DNA of 64,000 bases from contig JACCGJ010010535.1 of NCBI GenBank assembly GCA_013407085.1, positions 1 through 64,000 on the forward strand, given 5' to 3'. This DNA is from Atriophallophorus winterbourni. Lineage: Eukaryota; Platyhelminthes; Trematoda; Plagiorchiida; Microphallidae. This document shows positions 1-12,004 of the stretch, piece after piece. The translations under genes and the position numbers were made by a program. How positions within the stretch are numbered: the first letter of the stretch is position 1; every line of letters starts with the position of its first letter. Below the pieces are notes generated by a model, which saw nothing but the letters and a program-made list of their open reading frames with translations, was not told where the DNA came from and did no database searches.

Positions 1-2713
1 GGAGGACACACAATAATCATGCGTTGGGTCAATGGCAAAACTCTTATCCTGTGCTTTTATTGGGGAGCGTCGTGATGACCTTGACGAATATCACAAATTA
101 CTACTACTAACAGGTAGGCGTGAAACATAAAAAACCCATTCGTAACAAAATAATAAATTAGGAATAAACATCCAAATCAACCAGTGCCAGATCACTTGGA
201 ATGAACTAGAAGATAAGATTACAACGAATTTTGATGGCTCATTGTGCAGCCGGGTGTGCATTGAGCAATACTCAACTATGCCACTCTCAAGAAAGCCTAA
301 TAAATGCCTATTCGAGATCATTAAGACGGCGGATCGATTTCCAAGAACTCAAAGTGTGGGTTCACGATATTATACAACTAGGTTTTCGGCGGGCACCCTA
401 GACAAACAACACGCGATAGAGAAGTGCACGATTATTAGCGGAACCCGGATCCAAGACTTCAATTGTGAAACATCATGATGATTTGCTGCACATCACGAAT
501 AATCTACTGCTAAGCAGTCTACCTAAATAATAAAAATCAAATTCTAAACGAGGTGATAAATCAAGAAATAACAATAACATTTTTTCACTGTCTGATTACC
601 TTGCATCCGATTGGATGTTCGGTCACGAAGAGCAGCACGCAACTGATATTGATGGCTCGTTTACGACTTGTCCCACCTGAAGCGCAACTCCAGTGTGCCA
701 GTATAAAGAAATTTCCTCACATGCCAATTCGGGATCAGTTAGATGGACAACTTCAATTAAGACCACAAGGCGTGCGTCCACGATCGCATAAGAACAAGTG
801 GTCGGTGTACACCACAGACAGAATTCACGAAAAACCGATGTGATCGATTGAGTGAGAAAACCGATAACTGTGATCCCATCACAGATATTCGTGTCGACCT
901 ATATGAATATGAAAAAGACTCTGTGGTTAACGAGAAGTCGTCACCCTGAGAAAATAAAATTCGCCCTAAAAGGGTAAATCGAAAAAATATCCATCAATAA
1001 TATTCAGCGTCAGACTATATTGGGCCAGATTACATGTATGGACTCGGAAGTCACGTTACACCGGATAATATTGGCTCGCTGAACGCTGGTCGCGCACGGA
1101 GCGCAAGTGAATTGCGCCAGTCTGGAGAAACTTTATTAAATTGTAATTCGGGATTGGTCAGATTGAGGATGGCTGCGAAGACTACAAAGTGTTCGTCCAC
1201 ACTAGTGCACGAACGGGTGTTCGCCGCGTACCACAGATAGAAAATATGCCAAACAGATGGGCTTGATTTCAATCGGAATCCAGAATAAATGTTTCCTTCA
1301 AAGAGCGTCTTGATGACGTTGATGAATGTCACGAAGATTCCACCACTAACTTGTATACGTATACAGGTGAAATAAATTCAGCACAAAATGTTAAACTGAG
1401 ATGAGCCATGAAATGTTATCGCTGTCAGCTCAATTGCTAACAACTGGATGGATAAACGGACACGGAGATCTGATAAAAACTGATGATCATGACTCGTTCA
1501 AGACTTGTCGAACATTGAAGTCAACTCGGTGTGCAAATCTGGAGAAAGATTAATACATGCCAAATCGGGATCGGTCAAATGGTGACCGGTAGAAAAGACT
1601 TAACCGCGTGGGTTCAAGATAGTATACTGCCGGCTTTCTCAGTCTGTGCCACAGAGGGAATACACAACACTGCAACGTTCGATTAAAAGCAAAACTCGTG
1701 TTCGGTGCTTCCAATGTGGACCGTCGTGATGACTTTGAAGAATATCACGAAAACGTTACTACTGCTAAGTAATCGTAAACATAAAAATTAAATTAGACAC
1801 AACATGGTAATTTGAGAATAGACATCAGATTTCATCAGTTTCATTACAATGAATGTGCGGAAAAGCAGATCAGAACTCAACAGATTTTGATGTATCGTTT
1901 GCGACTAGTTTCACATTAGTCGCTACTTCAGTGTGTCGGTATGCAGAGAGTTTGCTAAAAAGCTGAATAAGGATCGGTGTTTGGCTCGCACTACAGATCG
2001 AAAATACGCAATAGTGATGTGTTCGTTTGGAAACGAAACTGGAAAAGATCGCAGTGCCAAAGTTGTTGAATATCAGAAAGAATCCACTAGTGACGAGCAT
2101 GCGAAAATATACAAAACGAAATCCTAACCAATCGTAAATTAAGGATTAACATAAGATTTATTCAGTATCAGCTCATATTACATCCGATTAATTGAACGGA
2201 ATAAGAGATCTGTTCACAACGAATGTTGATGTCTCATGTTGAAGCTGGTTGTGCATATAGCAGCACTGAAATAGGTCACCTAAGAAAGTTTATATATTGC
2301 TAATTCCCGCTTATCACGACAGCGGATTCATTCTCAAGAAATCAAAGTATGGGTCCTGGAGTCTTCGGCAAACACCATTGATAGAGATCCATCAACAATA
2401 CAGGTGCTGGATTATTGGCGAAACCCGAATACATGGCTGTGATTCTAAAACCTCTTGATTATTTTGTTGTAAATCACGATTAATTTACGACTAACAAGTA
2501 TATCTTATTTTCAAAAACAAATGATACACAGTATCGTAAATCAAGAATAACAAGCAGATACAATTAGTGTCACATTTGCTTGTATCTTATCCAGTTTGGA
2601 TAAAGAAATAATAAATGCCAATGCGGATTCGGTCAGATAGTGAATGGTAAGCAATACGTCAACGTGTGTGTCCACGATAGAATAATGTCATGTTCTCATG
2701 ACCCGCCAGAAAT
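1..2713. repeat. Satellite unit 1, seven diverged monomers
   Basis: Three landmark blocks each recur seven times inside the unit in the same order. The block related to AATTCGGGATCGGTCAGATG lies near 310, 727, 1,145, 1,563, 1,967, 2,301 and 2,620, so monomers are about 417, 418, 418, 404, 334, 319 and 403 bp. A second block (GTCGTGATGAC then ATATCACGAAA) lies near 67, 470, 895, 1,306, 1,721, 2,055 and 2,445. A third (TAAATCAAGAATAACA-like, then CAGTGTCAGCTCACATTAC-like) lies near 160, 558, 975, 1,392, 1,808, 2,135 and 2,537. Monomers are strongly diverged from each other while whole units are nearly alike: a true higher-order repeat. Confidence 0.88.
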
Positions 2714-5414
2714 GGAGGACACACAATAATCATGCGTTGGGTCAAGAGCAAAACTCTTATCCTGTGCTTTTATTGTGGAGCGTCGTGATTACCTTGACGA
2801 ATATCACAAATTACTACTACTAACAGGTAGGCGTAAACATAAAAAAACCCATTCGTAACAAAATAATAAATTAGGAATAAACATCCGAATCAACCAGTGC
2901 CAGATCACTTGGAATGAACTAGAAGATAAGATTACAACGAATTTTGATGGCTCATTGTGCAGCCGGGTGTGCATTGAGCAATACTCAACTATGCCACTCT
3001 CAAGAAAGCTTAATAAATGCCTATTCGAGATCATTAAGACGGCGGATTATTTTCAAGAACTCAAAGTGTGGGTTCACGATATTATACAACTAGGTTTTCG
3101 GCGGGCACCCTAGACAAAGAACACGCTATAGAGAAGTGCACGATTATTAGCGGAACCCGGATCCAAGACTTCAATTGTGAAACATCATGATGATTTGCTG
3201 CACATCACGAATAATCTACTGCTAAGCAGTCTACCTAAATAATAAAAATCAAATTCTAAACGAGGTGATAAATCAAGAAATAACAATAACATTTTTTCAC
3301 TGTCTGATTACCTTGCATCCGATTGGATGTTCGGTCATGAAGAGCAGCACGCAACTGATATTGATGGCTCGTTTACGACTTGTCCCAACTGAAGCGCAAC
3401 TCCAGTGTGCAAGTATGAAGAAATTTCCTCACATGCCATTTCGGGATCAGTCAGATGGACAACTTCAATTAAGACCACAAGGCGTGCGTCCACGATCGCA
3501 TAAGAACAAGTGGTCGGTGTACACCACAGACAGAATTCACGAAAAACCGATGTGATCGATTGAGTGAGAAAACCGATTACTGTGATCCCATCACAGATAT
3601 TCGTGTCGACCTATATGAATATGAAAAAGACTCTGCGGTTAACGAGAAGTCGTTACCCTGAGAAAATAACTTCGCCACAAAATGATAAACCGAAAAAATA
3701 TCTATCACATATATTTAGCGTCAGACTATATTGTGCCAGATTACATGTATGGACTCGGAAGTCACGTTACACCGGATAATATTGGCTCGCTGAACGCTGG
3801 TCGCGCACGGAGCGCAAGTGAATTGCGCCAGTCTGGAGAAACTTTATTAAATTGTAATTCGGGATTGGTCAGATTGAGGACGGCTGCGTAGTCTACAATG
3901 TGTACGTCCACGCTAGTGCACGAAAAGGTGTTCGCCGCGTACCACAGATAGAAAATATGCCAAACAGATGGGCTTGATTTTAATCAGAATCCAGAATAAG
4001 TGTTTCCATCAAAGAGCGTCTTGATGACGTTGATGAATGTCACGAAGATTCCACCACTAACTTGTATACGTATACAGGTGAAATAAATTCAGCACAAAAT
4101 GGTAAACTGAGAAGAGCCATGAAATGTTATCGGTGTCAGCTTATTGCTAACAACTGGATGGATAAACGGACGGAGATCTGATAAAACTGATGATCATGAC
4201 TCGTTCAAGACTTGGAGAACATTGAAGTCAACTCGGTGTGCCAATCTGGAGAAAGATTAATACATGCCAAATCGGGATCGGTCAAATGGTGACCGGTAGA
4301 AAAGACTTAAACGTGTGGGTTCAAGATAGTATACTGCCGGGTTTCTCAGTCTGTGCCACAGAGGGAATACACAACACTGCAACGTTCGCATAAAAGCAAA
4401 ACTCGTGTTCGGTGCTTCCAATGTGGACCGTCGTGATGACTTTGAAGAATATCACGAAAAAGTTACTACTGCCAAGTAATCGTAAACATAATTAAATTAG
4501 GCACAACATGGTAATTTGAGAATAGACATCAGATTTCATCAGTTTCATTACAATAAATGTGCGGAAAAGCAGATCAGAACTCAACAGATTTTGATGGATC
4601 GTTTGCGACTAGTTTCACATTAGGCGCAACTCCAGTGTGCCAGTATGCAGAAAGTTTGCTAAAAAGCTGAATAAGGATCGGTGTTTGGCTCGCACTACAG
4701 ATCGAAAATACGCAATAGTGATGTGTTCGTTTGGAAACGAAACTGGAAAAGATCGCAGTGCCAAACTTGTTGAATATCAGAAGAATCTACTACTGACGAG
4801 CATGCGAAAATATACAAAACGAAATCCTAACCAATCGTAAATTAAGGATTAACATAAGATTTATTCAGTATCAGCTCACATTACATCCGATTAATTGGAC
4901 GGTATCGGAGATCTGATGACAACGAATGTTGATGTCTCATGTTGAAGCTGGTTGTGCATATAGCAGCACTAAAATAAGTCACCTAAGAAAGTTTATATAT
5001 TGCTAATTCCCGCCTATTACGACAGCAGATTATTCTCAAGAAATCAAAGTATGGGTCCTGGAGTCTTCGGCAAACACCATTGATAGAGAACCATCAACAT
5101 ACAGGTGCTGGATTATTGGCGAAACCCGAATACATGGCTGTGATTCTAAAACCTCGTGATTATTTTGCTGTAAATCACGATTAATTTACGACTAACCAGT
5201 ATATCTTATTTTCAAAAACAAATGATACACAGTATCGTAAATCAAGAATAACAAGCAGATACAATTAGTGTCACATTTGCTTGTATCTTATCCAGTTTGG
5301 ATAAAGAAATAATAAATGCCAATGCGGATTCGGTCAGATAGTGAATGGTAAGCAATACGTTAACGTGTGTGTCCACGATAGAATAATGTCATGTTCTCAT
5401 GACCCGCCAGAAAT
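2714..5414. repeat. Satellite unit 2
   Basis: Second full copy, 2,701 bp. It follows unit 1 base for base with sparse substitutions and small indels, for example loss of a few bases near 3,669 and 4,493. All seven monomers are present in the same order. Confidence 0.93.
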
Positions 5415-8123
5415 GGAGGACACACAATAATCATGCGTTGGGTCAAGAGCAAAACTCTTATCCTGTGCTTTTATTGTGGAGCGTCGTGATGACCTTGACG
5501 AATATCACAAATTTTCTACTACTAACAGGTAGGCGTGAAACATAAAAAAAACCCATTCGTAACAAAATAATAAATTAGGAATAAACATCCGAATCAACCA
5601 GTGCCAGATCACTTGGAATGAACTAGAAGATAAGATTACAACGAATTTTGATGGCTCATTGTGCAGCCGGGTGTGCATTGAGCAATACTCAACTATGCCA
5701 CTCTCAAGAAAGCCTAATAAATGCCTATTCGAGATCATTAAGACGGCGGATTATTTTCAAGAACTCAATGTGTGGATTCACGATATTATACAACTAGGTT
5801 TTCGGCGGGCACCCTAGACAAAGAACACGCTATAGAGAAGTGCACGATTATTAGCGGAACCCGGATCCAAGACTTCAATTGTGAAACATCATGATGATTT
5901 GCTGCACATCACGAATAATCTACTGCTAAGCAGTCTACCTAAATAATAAAAATCAAATTCTAAACGAGGTGATAAATCAAGAAATAACAATAACATTTTT
6001 TCACTGTCTGATTACCTTGCATCCGATTGGATGTTCGGTCATGAAGAGCAGCACGCAACTGATATTGATGGCTCGTTTACGACTTGTCCCACCTGAAGCG
6101 CAACTCCAGTGTGCAAGTATGAAGAAATTTCCTCACATGCCATTTCGGGATCAGTCAGATGGACAACTTCAATTAAGACCACAAGGCGTGCGTCCACGAT
6201 CGCATAAGAACAAGTGGTCGGTGTACACCACAGACAGAATTCACGAAAAACCGATGTGATCGATTGAGTGAGAAAACCGATTACTGTGATCCCATCACAG
6301 ATATTCGTGTCGACCTATATGAATATGAAAAAGACTCTGCGGTTAACGAGAAGTCGTTACCCTGAGAATATAAAATTCGCCACAAAATGATAAACCGAAA
6401 AAATATCCATCAATAATATTCAGCGTCAGACTATATTGTGCCAGATTACATGTATGGACTCGGAAGTCACGTTACACCGGATAATATTGGCTCGCTGAAC
6501 GCTGGTCGCGCACGGAGCGCAAGTGAATTGCGCCAGTCTGGAGAAACTTCATTAAATTGTAATTCGGATTGGTCAGATTGAGGACGGCTGCGTAGTCTAC
6601 AATGTGTACGTCCACGCTAGTGCACGAAAAGGTGTTCGCCGCGTACCACAGATAGAAAATATGCCAAACAGATGGGCTTGATTTTAATCAGAATCCAGAT
6701 TAGTGTTTCCATCAAAGAGCGTCTTGATGACGTTGATGAATGTCACGAAGAATCCACCACTAACTTGTATACGTATACAGGTGAAATAAATTCAGCACAA
6801 AATGGTAAACTGAGAAGAGCCATGAAATGTTATCGGTGTCAGCTCAATTGCTAACAACTGGATGGATAAACGGACACGGAGATCTGATAAAACTGATGAT
6901 CATGACTCGTTCAAGACTTGTCGAACATTGAAGTCAACTCGGTGTGCCAATCTGGAGAAAGATTAATACATGCCAAATCGGGGTCGGTCAAATGGTGACC
7001 GGTAGAAAAGACTTAAACGTGTGGGTTCAAGATAGTATACTGCCGGGTTTCTCAGTCTGTGCCACAGAGGAAATACACAACACTGCAACGTTCGATTAAA
7101 AGCAAAACTCGTGTTCGGTGCTTCCAATGTGGACCGTCGTGATGACATTGAAGAATATCACGAAAACGTTACTACTGCCAAGTAATCGTGAACATAAAAA
7201 TTAAATTAGGCACAACATGGTAATTTGAGAATAGACATCAGATTTCATCAGTTTCATTACAATAAATGTGCGGAAAAGCAGATCAGAACTCAACAGATTT
7301 TGATGGATCGTTTGCGACTAGTTTCACATTAGGCGCTACTTCAGTGTGTCGTATGCAGAGAGTTTGCTAAAAAGCTGAATAAGGATCGGTGTTTGGCTCG
7401 CACTACAGATCGAAAATACGCAATAGTGATGTGTTCGTTTGGAAACGAAACTGGAAAAGATCGCAGTGCCAAACTTGTTGAATATCAGAAAGAATCTACT
7501 ACTGACGAGCATGCGAAAATATACAAAACGAAATCCTAACCAATCGTAAATTAAGGATTAACATAAGATTTATTCGGTATCAGCTCACATTACATCCGAT
7601 TAATTGAACGGAATAAGAGATCTGTGACAACGAATGTTGATGTCTCATGTTGAAGCTGGTTGTGCATATAGCAGCACTGAAATAAGTCACCTAAGAAAGT
7701 TTATATATTGCTAATTCCCGCTTATCACGACAGCGGATTCATTCTCAAGAAATCAAAGTATGGGTCCTGGAGTCTTCGGCAAACACCATTGATAGAGAAC
7801 CATCAACATACAGGTGCTGGATTATTGGCGAAACCCGAATACATGGCTGTGATTCTAAAACCTCGTGATTATTTTGTTGTAAATCACGATTAATTTACGA
7901 CTAACAAGTATATCTTATTTTCAAAAACAAATGATACACAGTATCGTAAATCAAGAATAACAAGCAGATACAATTAGTGTCACATTTGCTTGTATCTTAT
8001 CCAGTTTGGATAAAGAAATAATAAATGCCAATGCGGATTCGGTCAGATAGTGAATGGTAAGCAATACGTCAACGTGTGTGTCCACGATAGAATAATGTCA
8101 TGTTCTCATGACCCGCCAGAAAT
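5415..8123. repeat. Satellite unit 3
   Basis: Third full copy, 2,709 bp. It shares several variants with unit 2 against unit 1 (for example the CCATTTCGGGATCAGTCAG form near 6,140), suggesting local homogenisation of neighbouring units. Seven monomers in the same order. Confidence 0.93.
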
Positions 8124-10200
8124 GGAGGACACACAATAATCATGCGTTGGGTCAAGAGCAAAACTCTTATCCTGTGCTTTTATTGTGGAGCGTCGTGATG
8201 ACCTTGACGAATATCACAAATTTTCTACTACTAACAGGTAGGCGTAAAACATAAAAAAACCCATTCGTAACAAAATAATAAATTAGGAATAAACATCCGA
8301 ATCAACCAGTGCCAGATCACTTGGAATGAACTAGAAGATAAGATTACAACGAATTTTGATGGCTCATTGTGCAGCCGGGTGTGCATTGAGCAATACTCAA
8401 CTATGCCACTCTCAAGAAAGCTTAATAAATGCCTATTCGAGATCATTAAGACGGCGGATTATTTTCAAGAACTCAAAGTGTGGATTCACGATATTATACA
8501 ACTAGGTTTTCGGCGGGCACCCTAGACAAAGAACACGCTATAGAGAAGTGCACGATTATTAGCGGAACCCGGATCCAAGACTTCAATTGTGAAACCTCAT
8601 GATGATTTGCTGCACATCACGAATAATCTACTGCTAAGCAGTGTACCTAAATAATAAAAATCAAATTCTAAACGAGGTGATAAATCAAGAAATAACAATA
8701 ACATTTTTTCACTGTCTGATTACCTTGCATCCGATTGGATGTTCGGTCATGAAGAGCAGCACGCAACTGATATTGATGGCTCGTTTACGACTTGTCCCAC
8801 CTGAAGCGCAACTCCAGTGTGCCAGTATAAAGAAATTTCCTCACATGCCAATTCGGGATCAGTCAGATGGACAACTTCAATTAAGACCACAAGGCGTGCG
8901 TCCACGATCGCATAAGAACAAGTGGTCGGTGTACACCACAGACAGAATTCACGAAAAACCGATGTGATCGATTGAGTGAGAAAACCGATTACTGTGATCC
9001 CATCACAGATATTCGTGTCGACCTATATGAATATGAAAAAGACTCTGCGGTTAACGAGAAGTCGTTACCCTGAGAAAATAAAATTCGCCACAAAAGGGTA
9101 AATCGAAAAAATATCCATCAATAATATTCAGCGTCAGACTATATTGTGCCAGATTACATGTATGGACTCGGAAGTCACGTTACACCGGATAATATTGGCT
9201 CGCTGAACGCTGGTCGCGCACGGAGCGCAAGTGAATTGCGCCAGTCTGAAGAAACTTCATTAAATTGTTATTCGGGATTGGTCAGATTGAGGACGGCTGC
9301 GAAGACTACAAAGTGTTCGTCCACACTAGTGCACGAACAGGTGTTCGCCGCGTACCACAGATAGAAAATATGCCAAACAGATGGGCTTGATTTTAATCAG
9401 AATCCAGAATAAGTGTTTCCATCGAAGAGCGTCTTGATGACGTTGATGAATGTCACGAAGAATCCACCACTAACTTGTATACGTATACAGGTGAAATAAA
9501 TTCAGCACAAAATGGTAAACTGAGAAGAGCCATGAAATGTTATCGCTGTCAGCTCAATTGCTAACAACTGGATGGATAAACGGACACGGAGATCTGATAA
9601 AACTGATGATCATGACTCGTTCAAGACTTGTCGAACATTGAAGTCAACTCGGTGTGCCAATCTGGAGAAAGATTAATACATGCCAAATCGGGATCGGTCA
9701 AATGGTGACCGGTAGAAAAGACTTAACCGCGTGGGTTCAAGATAGTATACTGCCGGGTTTCTCAGTCTGTGCCACAGAGGGAATACACAACACTGCAACG
9801 TTCGATTAAAAGCAAAACTCGTGTTCGGTGCTTCCAATGTGGACCGTCGTGATGACTTTGAAGAATATCACGAAAACGTTACTACTACCAAGTTATCGTG
9901 AACATAAAAATTAAATTAGGCACAACATGGTAATTTGAGAATAGACATCAGATTTCATCAGTTTCATTACAATAAATGTGCGGAAAAGCAGATCAGAACT
10001 CAACAGATTTTGATGGATCGTTTGCGACTAGTTTCACATTAGGCGCTACTTCAGTGTGTCGGTATGCAGAGAGTTTGCTAAAAAGCTGAATAAGGATCGG
10101 TGTTTGGCTCGCACTACAGATCGAAAATACGCAATACTGATGTGTTCGTTTAGAAACGAAACTGGAAAAGATCGCAGTGCCAAACTTGTTGTATATCACG
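8124..10200. repeat. Satellite unit 4, truncated in monomer 6
   Basis: Fourth copy, about 2,075 bp. It follows the unit through the ATGTGTTCGTTTAGAAACG block, then departs from unit 3 at about 10,198 and passes into non-satellite sequence that leads into RTE material. The last 500 bp or so of the unit are missing, so this is a real array edge rather than an array between two complete units. Confidence 0.9.
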
Positions 10201-10405
10201 AAGAAATCGCCTAATACCCCTACACAGTTTCTTTGTGTCACGTTTTTCAGGACTGTTGCGAGGTTTTAATAAAAAGCGTCTTTTTCAGCAGTCGTCGCAG
10301 AGAGCGTCGGCGCATAAACGTTTACCAACGTAATGGTACCAGTGATGCACCTCAGATTTAGAGTTCAAATCCGTTCGCTCCCGCTGCTGCTTGGTTCTGT
10401 TGCTT

Positions 10406-10675
10406 TTAGAAGGTCGTTTCGAACGGCAAACCCAACTCCATGCAGTCGAGGCTCTTCAGAACCCCTTCCTTTCCAAAAAACGTGTAATCTCTTTCTGTTA
10501 GTCTACCAGTGTCTGGTAATTGCGCCTCTTGTAGGGATGCCACGTCGACATTTAGTTTCTTCAACTCATTGTTATTCACAGCAGATTTTCTTACGCCCCT
10601 GATATTCGAGACGTCGTCATGAAATCCAGGAAGCATGGACCGGACGTTCCAGGTTCCCAGTTTCAGAAATGACAT
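10406..10675 (-). pseudogene. RTE-type endonuclease N-terminus, truncated
   Basis: Minus-strand frame of 89 codons starting MSFLKLGTWNVRSM. The LGTWNVRSM start, the following ELKKLNVDVASLQEAQLPD block with its catalytic Glu, and the RDYTFFGKEG block are the opening of the apurinic endonuclease domain of RTE elements (family knowledge; such proteins are often mislabelled craniofacial development protein 2-like). A complete ORF would run to about 1,000 residues. This copy meets a stop after about 89 and then runs into satellite DNA, so it cannot make a working endonuclease. A GC-rich leader lies upstream on the same strand. Separate copy from the RTE fragments at 16-19 kb, because the order on the minus strand does not fit. 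Confidence 0.85.
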
Positions 10676-11500
10676 TTGTTTGTTAGTAGTTGGTTTCGCT
10701 GGTGCGGAAAAAACAGTCTGCTTGTCGGTTGATTTCTAATCCTCATGCACCCAATGAGGATAGCAGACCGTGGCGAGACGGCACCATATTGGCTGAGGGC
10801 TGCCCAGCTTGAGGCGGGCGGTAGCCGTCCAATGAGACCTGAAAGTTTCTTCCACCGTCGGAAGCAGCCCCAGGCGCCGAGCTCTACGCCAATCGTGCCA
10901 TAGCTTTTAACCGGTATCTGCTGCTTCCCGTGTTATTATTCGCAGAAGCGGAATGGAGTGTCCTCTCCATTGATGCGTTGTGATATACGCCATGGCAGTT
11001 CAAAGTGCAGAACTAGCTGTTGCCCACGCGGCAAGTGCTCCCTCTCCACGGCACCACCGGAACCAAAGGAACAGCTAGGCTGATACGTTTGGACAACGAT
11101 GCCGTCGCAGAAGTTGGCAGGGCGAAGTTTAATGTAACTTCGGACTACCTAACGGGACTCCAACTCCGGATTTTTCCTCGAGTTTGACTCCTGAAGCCTT
11201 TTCCAAGATCGGATGTTGCCACAAGGCACTGGAGGTTTAAGATAAGGGTTTTCCTTCCCCCAGGTGGACCGCCTGCATGGACTTACGAGCTCCACCTGCC
11301 CGAAGCATGCTGGTTTTGAGGCGCCAGTCAGCCGCCTTCGCCCTTTCTCCTGTCAGTGGAAGCAGTTCTGCCGGGTCACACAGGACCACGCGTGCAGGCC
11401 GGGAGCTGGACATGGTTGTCAGAGGCTATATGAGACGCGTGCCATTGGAGCAATTTTGGAATTAGGAGCTTATCCCCAAAACCACCCCGGCTTTGACAAC
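10676..11500 (-). mobile_element. RTE 5' leader region
   Basis: GC-rich stretch directly upstream (minus strand) of the RTE endonuclease start, unlike the AT-rich surroundings. On the minus strand it includes a block reading TCCAATGGCACGCGTCTCAT, typical of RTE 5' leaders as I remember them. Open frames on the plus strand here (11,264-11,608) have no family signature. The likely 5' end of the element is near 11,500, where a CR1 fragment begins. Confidence 0.6.
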
Positions 11501-11504
11501 CTTT

Positions 11505-12004
11505 GGAATGATGATGATCAGCTCTCTAAAATACTAGTTCTCAACATCCGAAACAAACCTTATAAAGAAAGAATAGCTGACCTGAAGCTGTTCGACTTGC
11601 CTTATTGATGAACCAGAGGAGACCTTATCTTACTTTACAAAATATTCCATACCACAAACCGTCCCTTACAAGATTTAATCACGCGATGCGACACGAGAAA
11701 TTATCAGACCCATGAATATATGATGGTGATACCCAATTCCCGCCTACACTAGAGAAGGTATTTTTATTCTATCCATCCGTTTTTCTTGAAACAGTTTACC
11801 TTCTGCCGTTGCACATTCCACTAGTTTGCATGACTTTAAAATGAAATTAGACGAAATTTTATTGATTTATTCGTTTCTCAAATATGTATATACTGTTTAA
11901 TCTAACTGCTTTTCTTGTTTTATACACGTACCATCCTGTGGTTATTGTTAAGCTTGTTGCTTTTTAGACCATTAAAAACCTTGAATTAACTTGAAATCTT
12001 GAAT
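11505..12004 (+). mobile_element. CR1-like 3' end with microsatellite tail
   Basis: The 5'-truncated end of a CR1-like element. It encodes the region after the reverse transcriptase (NKPYKERIADLKLFDLPY, then RGDLILLYKIFHTTNRPLQ), matching the same region of better copies here, with stops near 11,606. The 3' untranslated part ends with the block GGTTATTGTTAAGC then GCTTTTTAGACCATTAAA at about 11,940-11,976, followed by an irregular CTTGAA tail at 11,978-12,004. Only the last ~500 bp are present, as usual for dead-on-arrival insertions. Confidence 0.82.

Larger units (their letters stand above)
1..10200. repeat. Satellite array, 2.7-kb higher-order repeat, 3.8 copies
   Basis: The block starting GGAGGACACACAATAATC recurs at 1, 2,714, 5,415 and 8,124, giving periods of 2,713, 2,701 and 2,709 bp. 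Copies differ by scattered substitutions and short indels. The array is already in progress at base 1, so its left edge is outside the window. Homology ends at about 10,198, inside a unit, where RTE sequence begins. Short open frames recur in each unit (for example 553-843), but they shift, gain stops and have no codon conservation, so I treat them as non-coding. I do not recognise the family. Confidence 0.95.

Noticed and set aside
1300..1775. Possible hammerhead in satellite monomers (TGATGA followed by CACGAAA)
   Set aside because: The spacing resembles a hammerhead, but the first core C is missing in most monomers, no stem II can form between the two parts, and no stem I pairing was found.
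553..9364. Recurrent open frames of 60-108 codons in each satellite unit (for example 553-843, 3,265-3,555, 5,969-6,259)
   Set aside because: They recur because the satellite recurs. Starts and stops vary between units, no protein motif is visible, and changes do not favour third codon positions.
1..10200. CRISPR array
   Set aside because: Repeat unit is 2.7 kb made of ~400-bp monomers, with no short repeat-spacer pattern and no cas genes; the window is eukaryotic.
11264..11608. 114-codon plus-strand frame as a gene
   Set aside because: It spans the RTE leader (antisense) and the start of the CR1 fragment, so it crosses an element junction.
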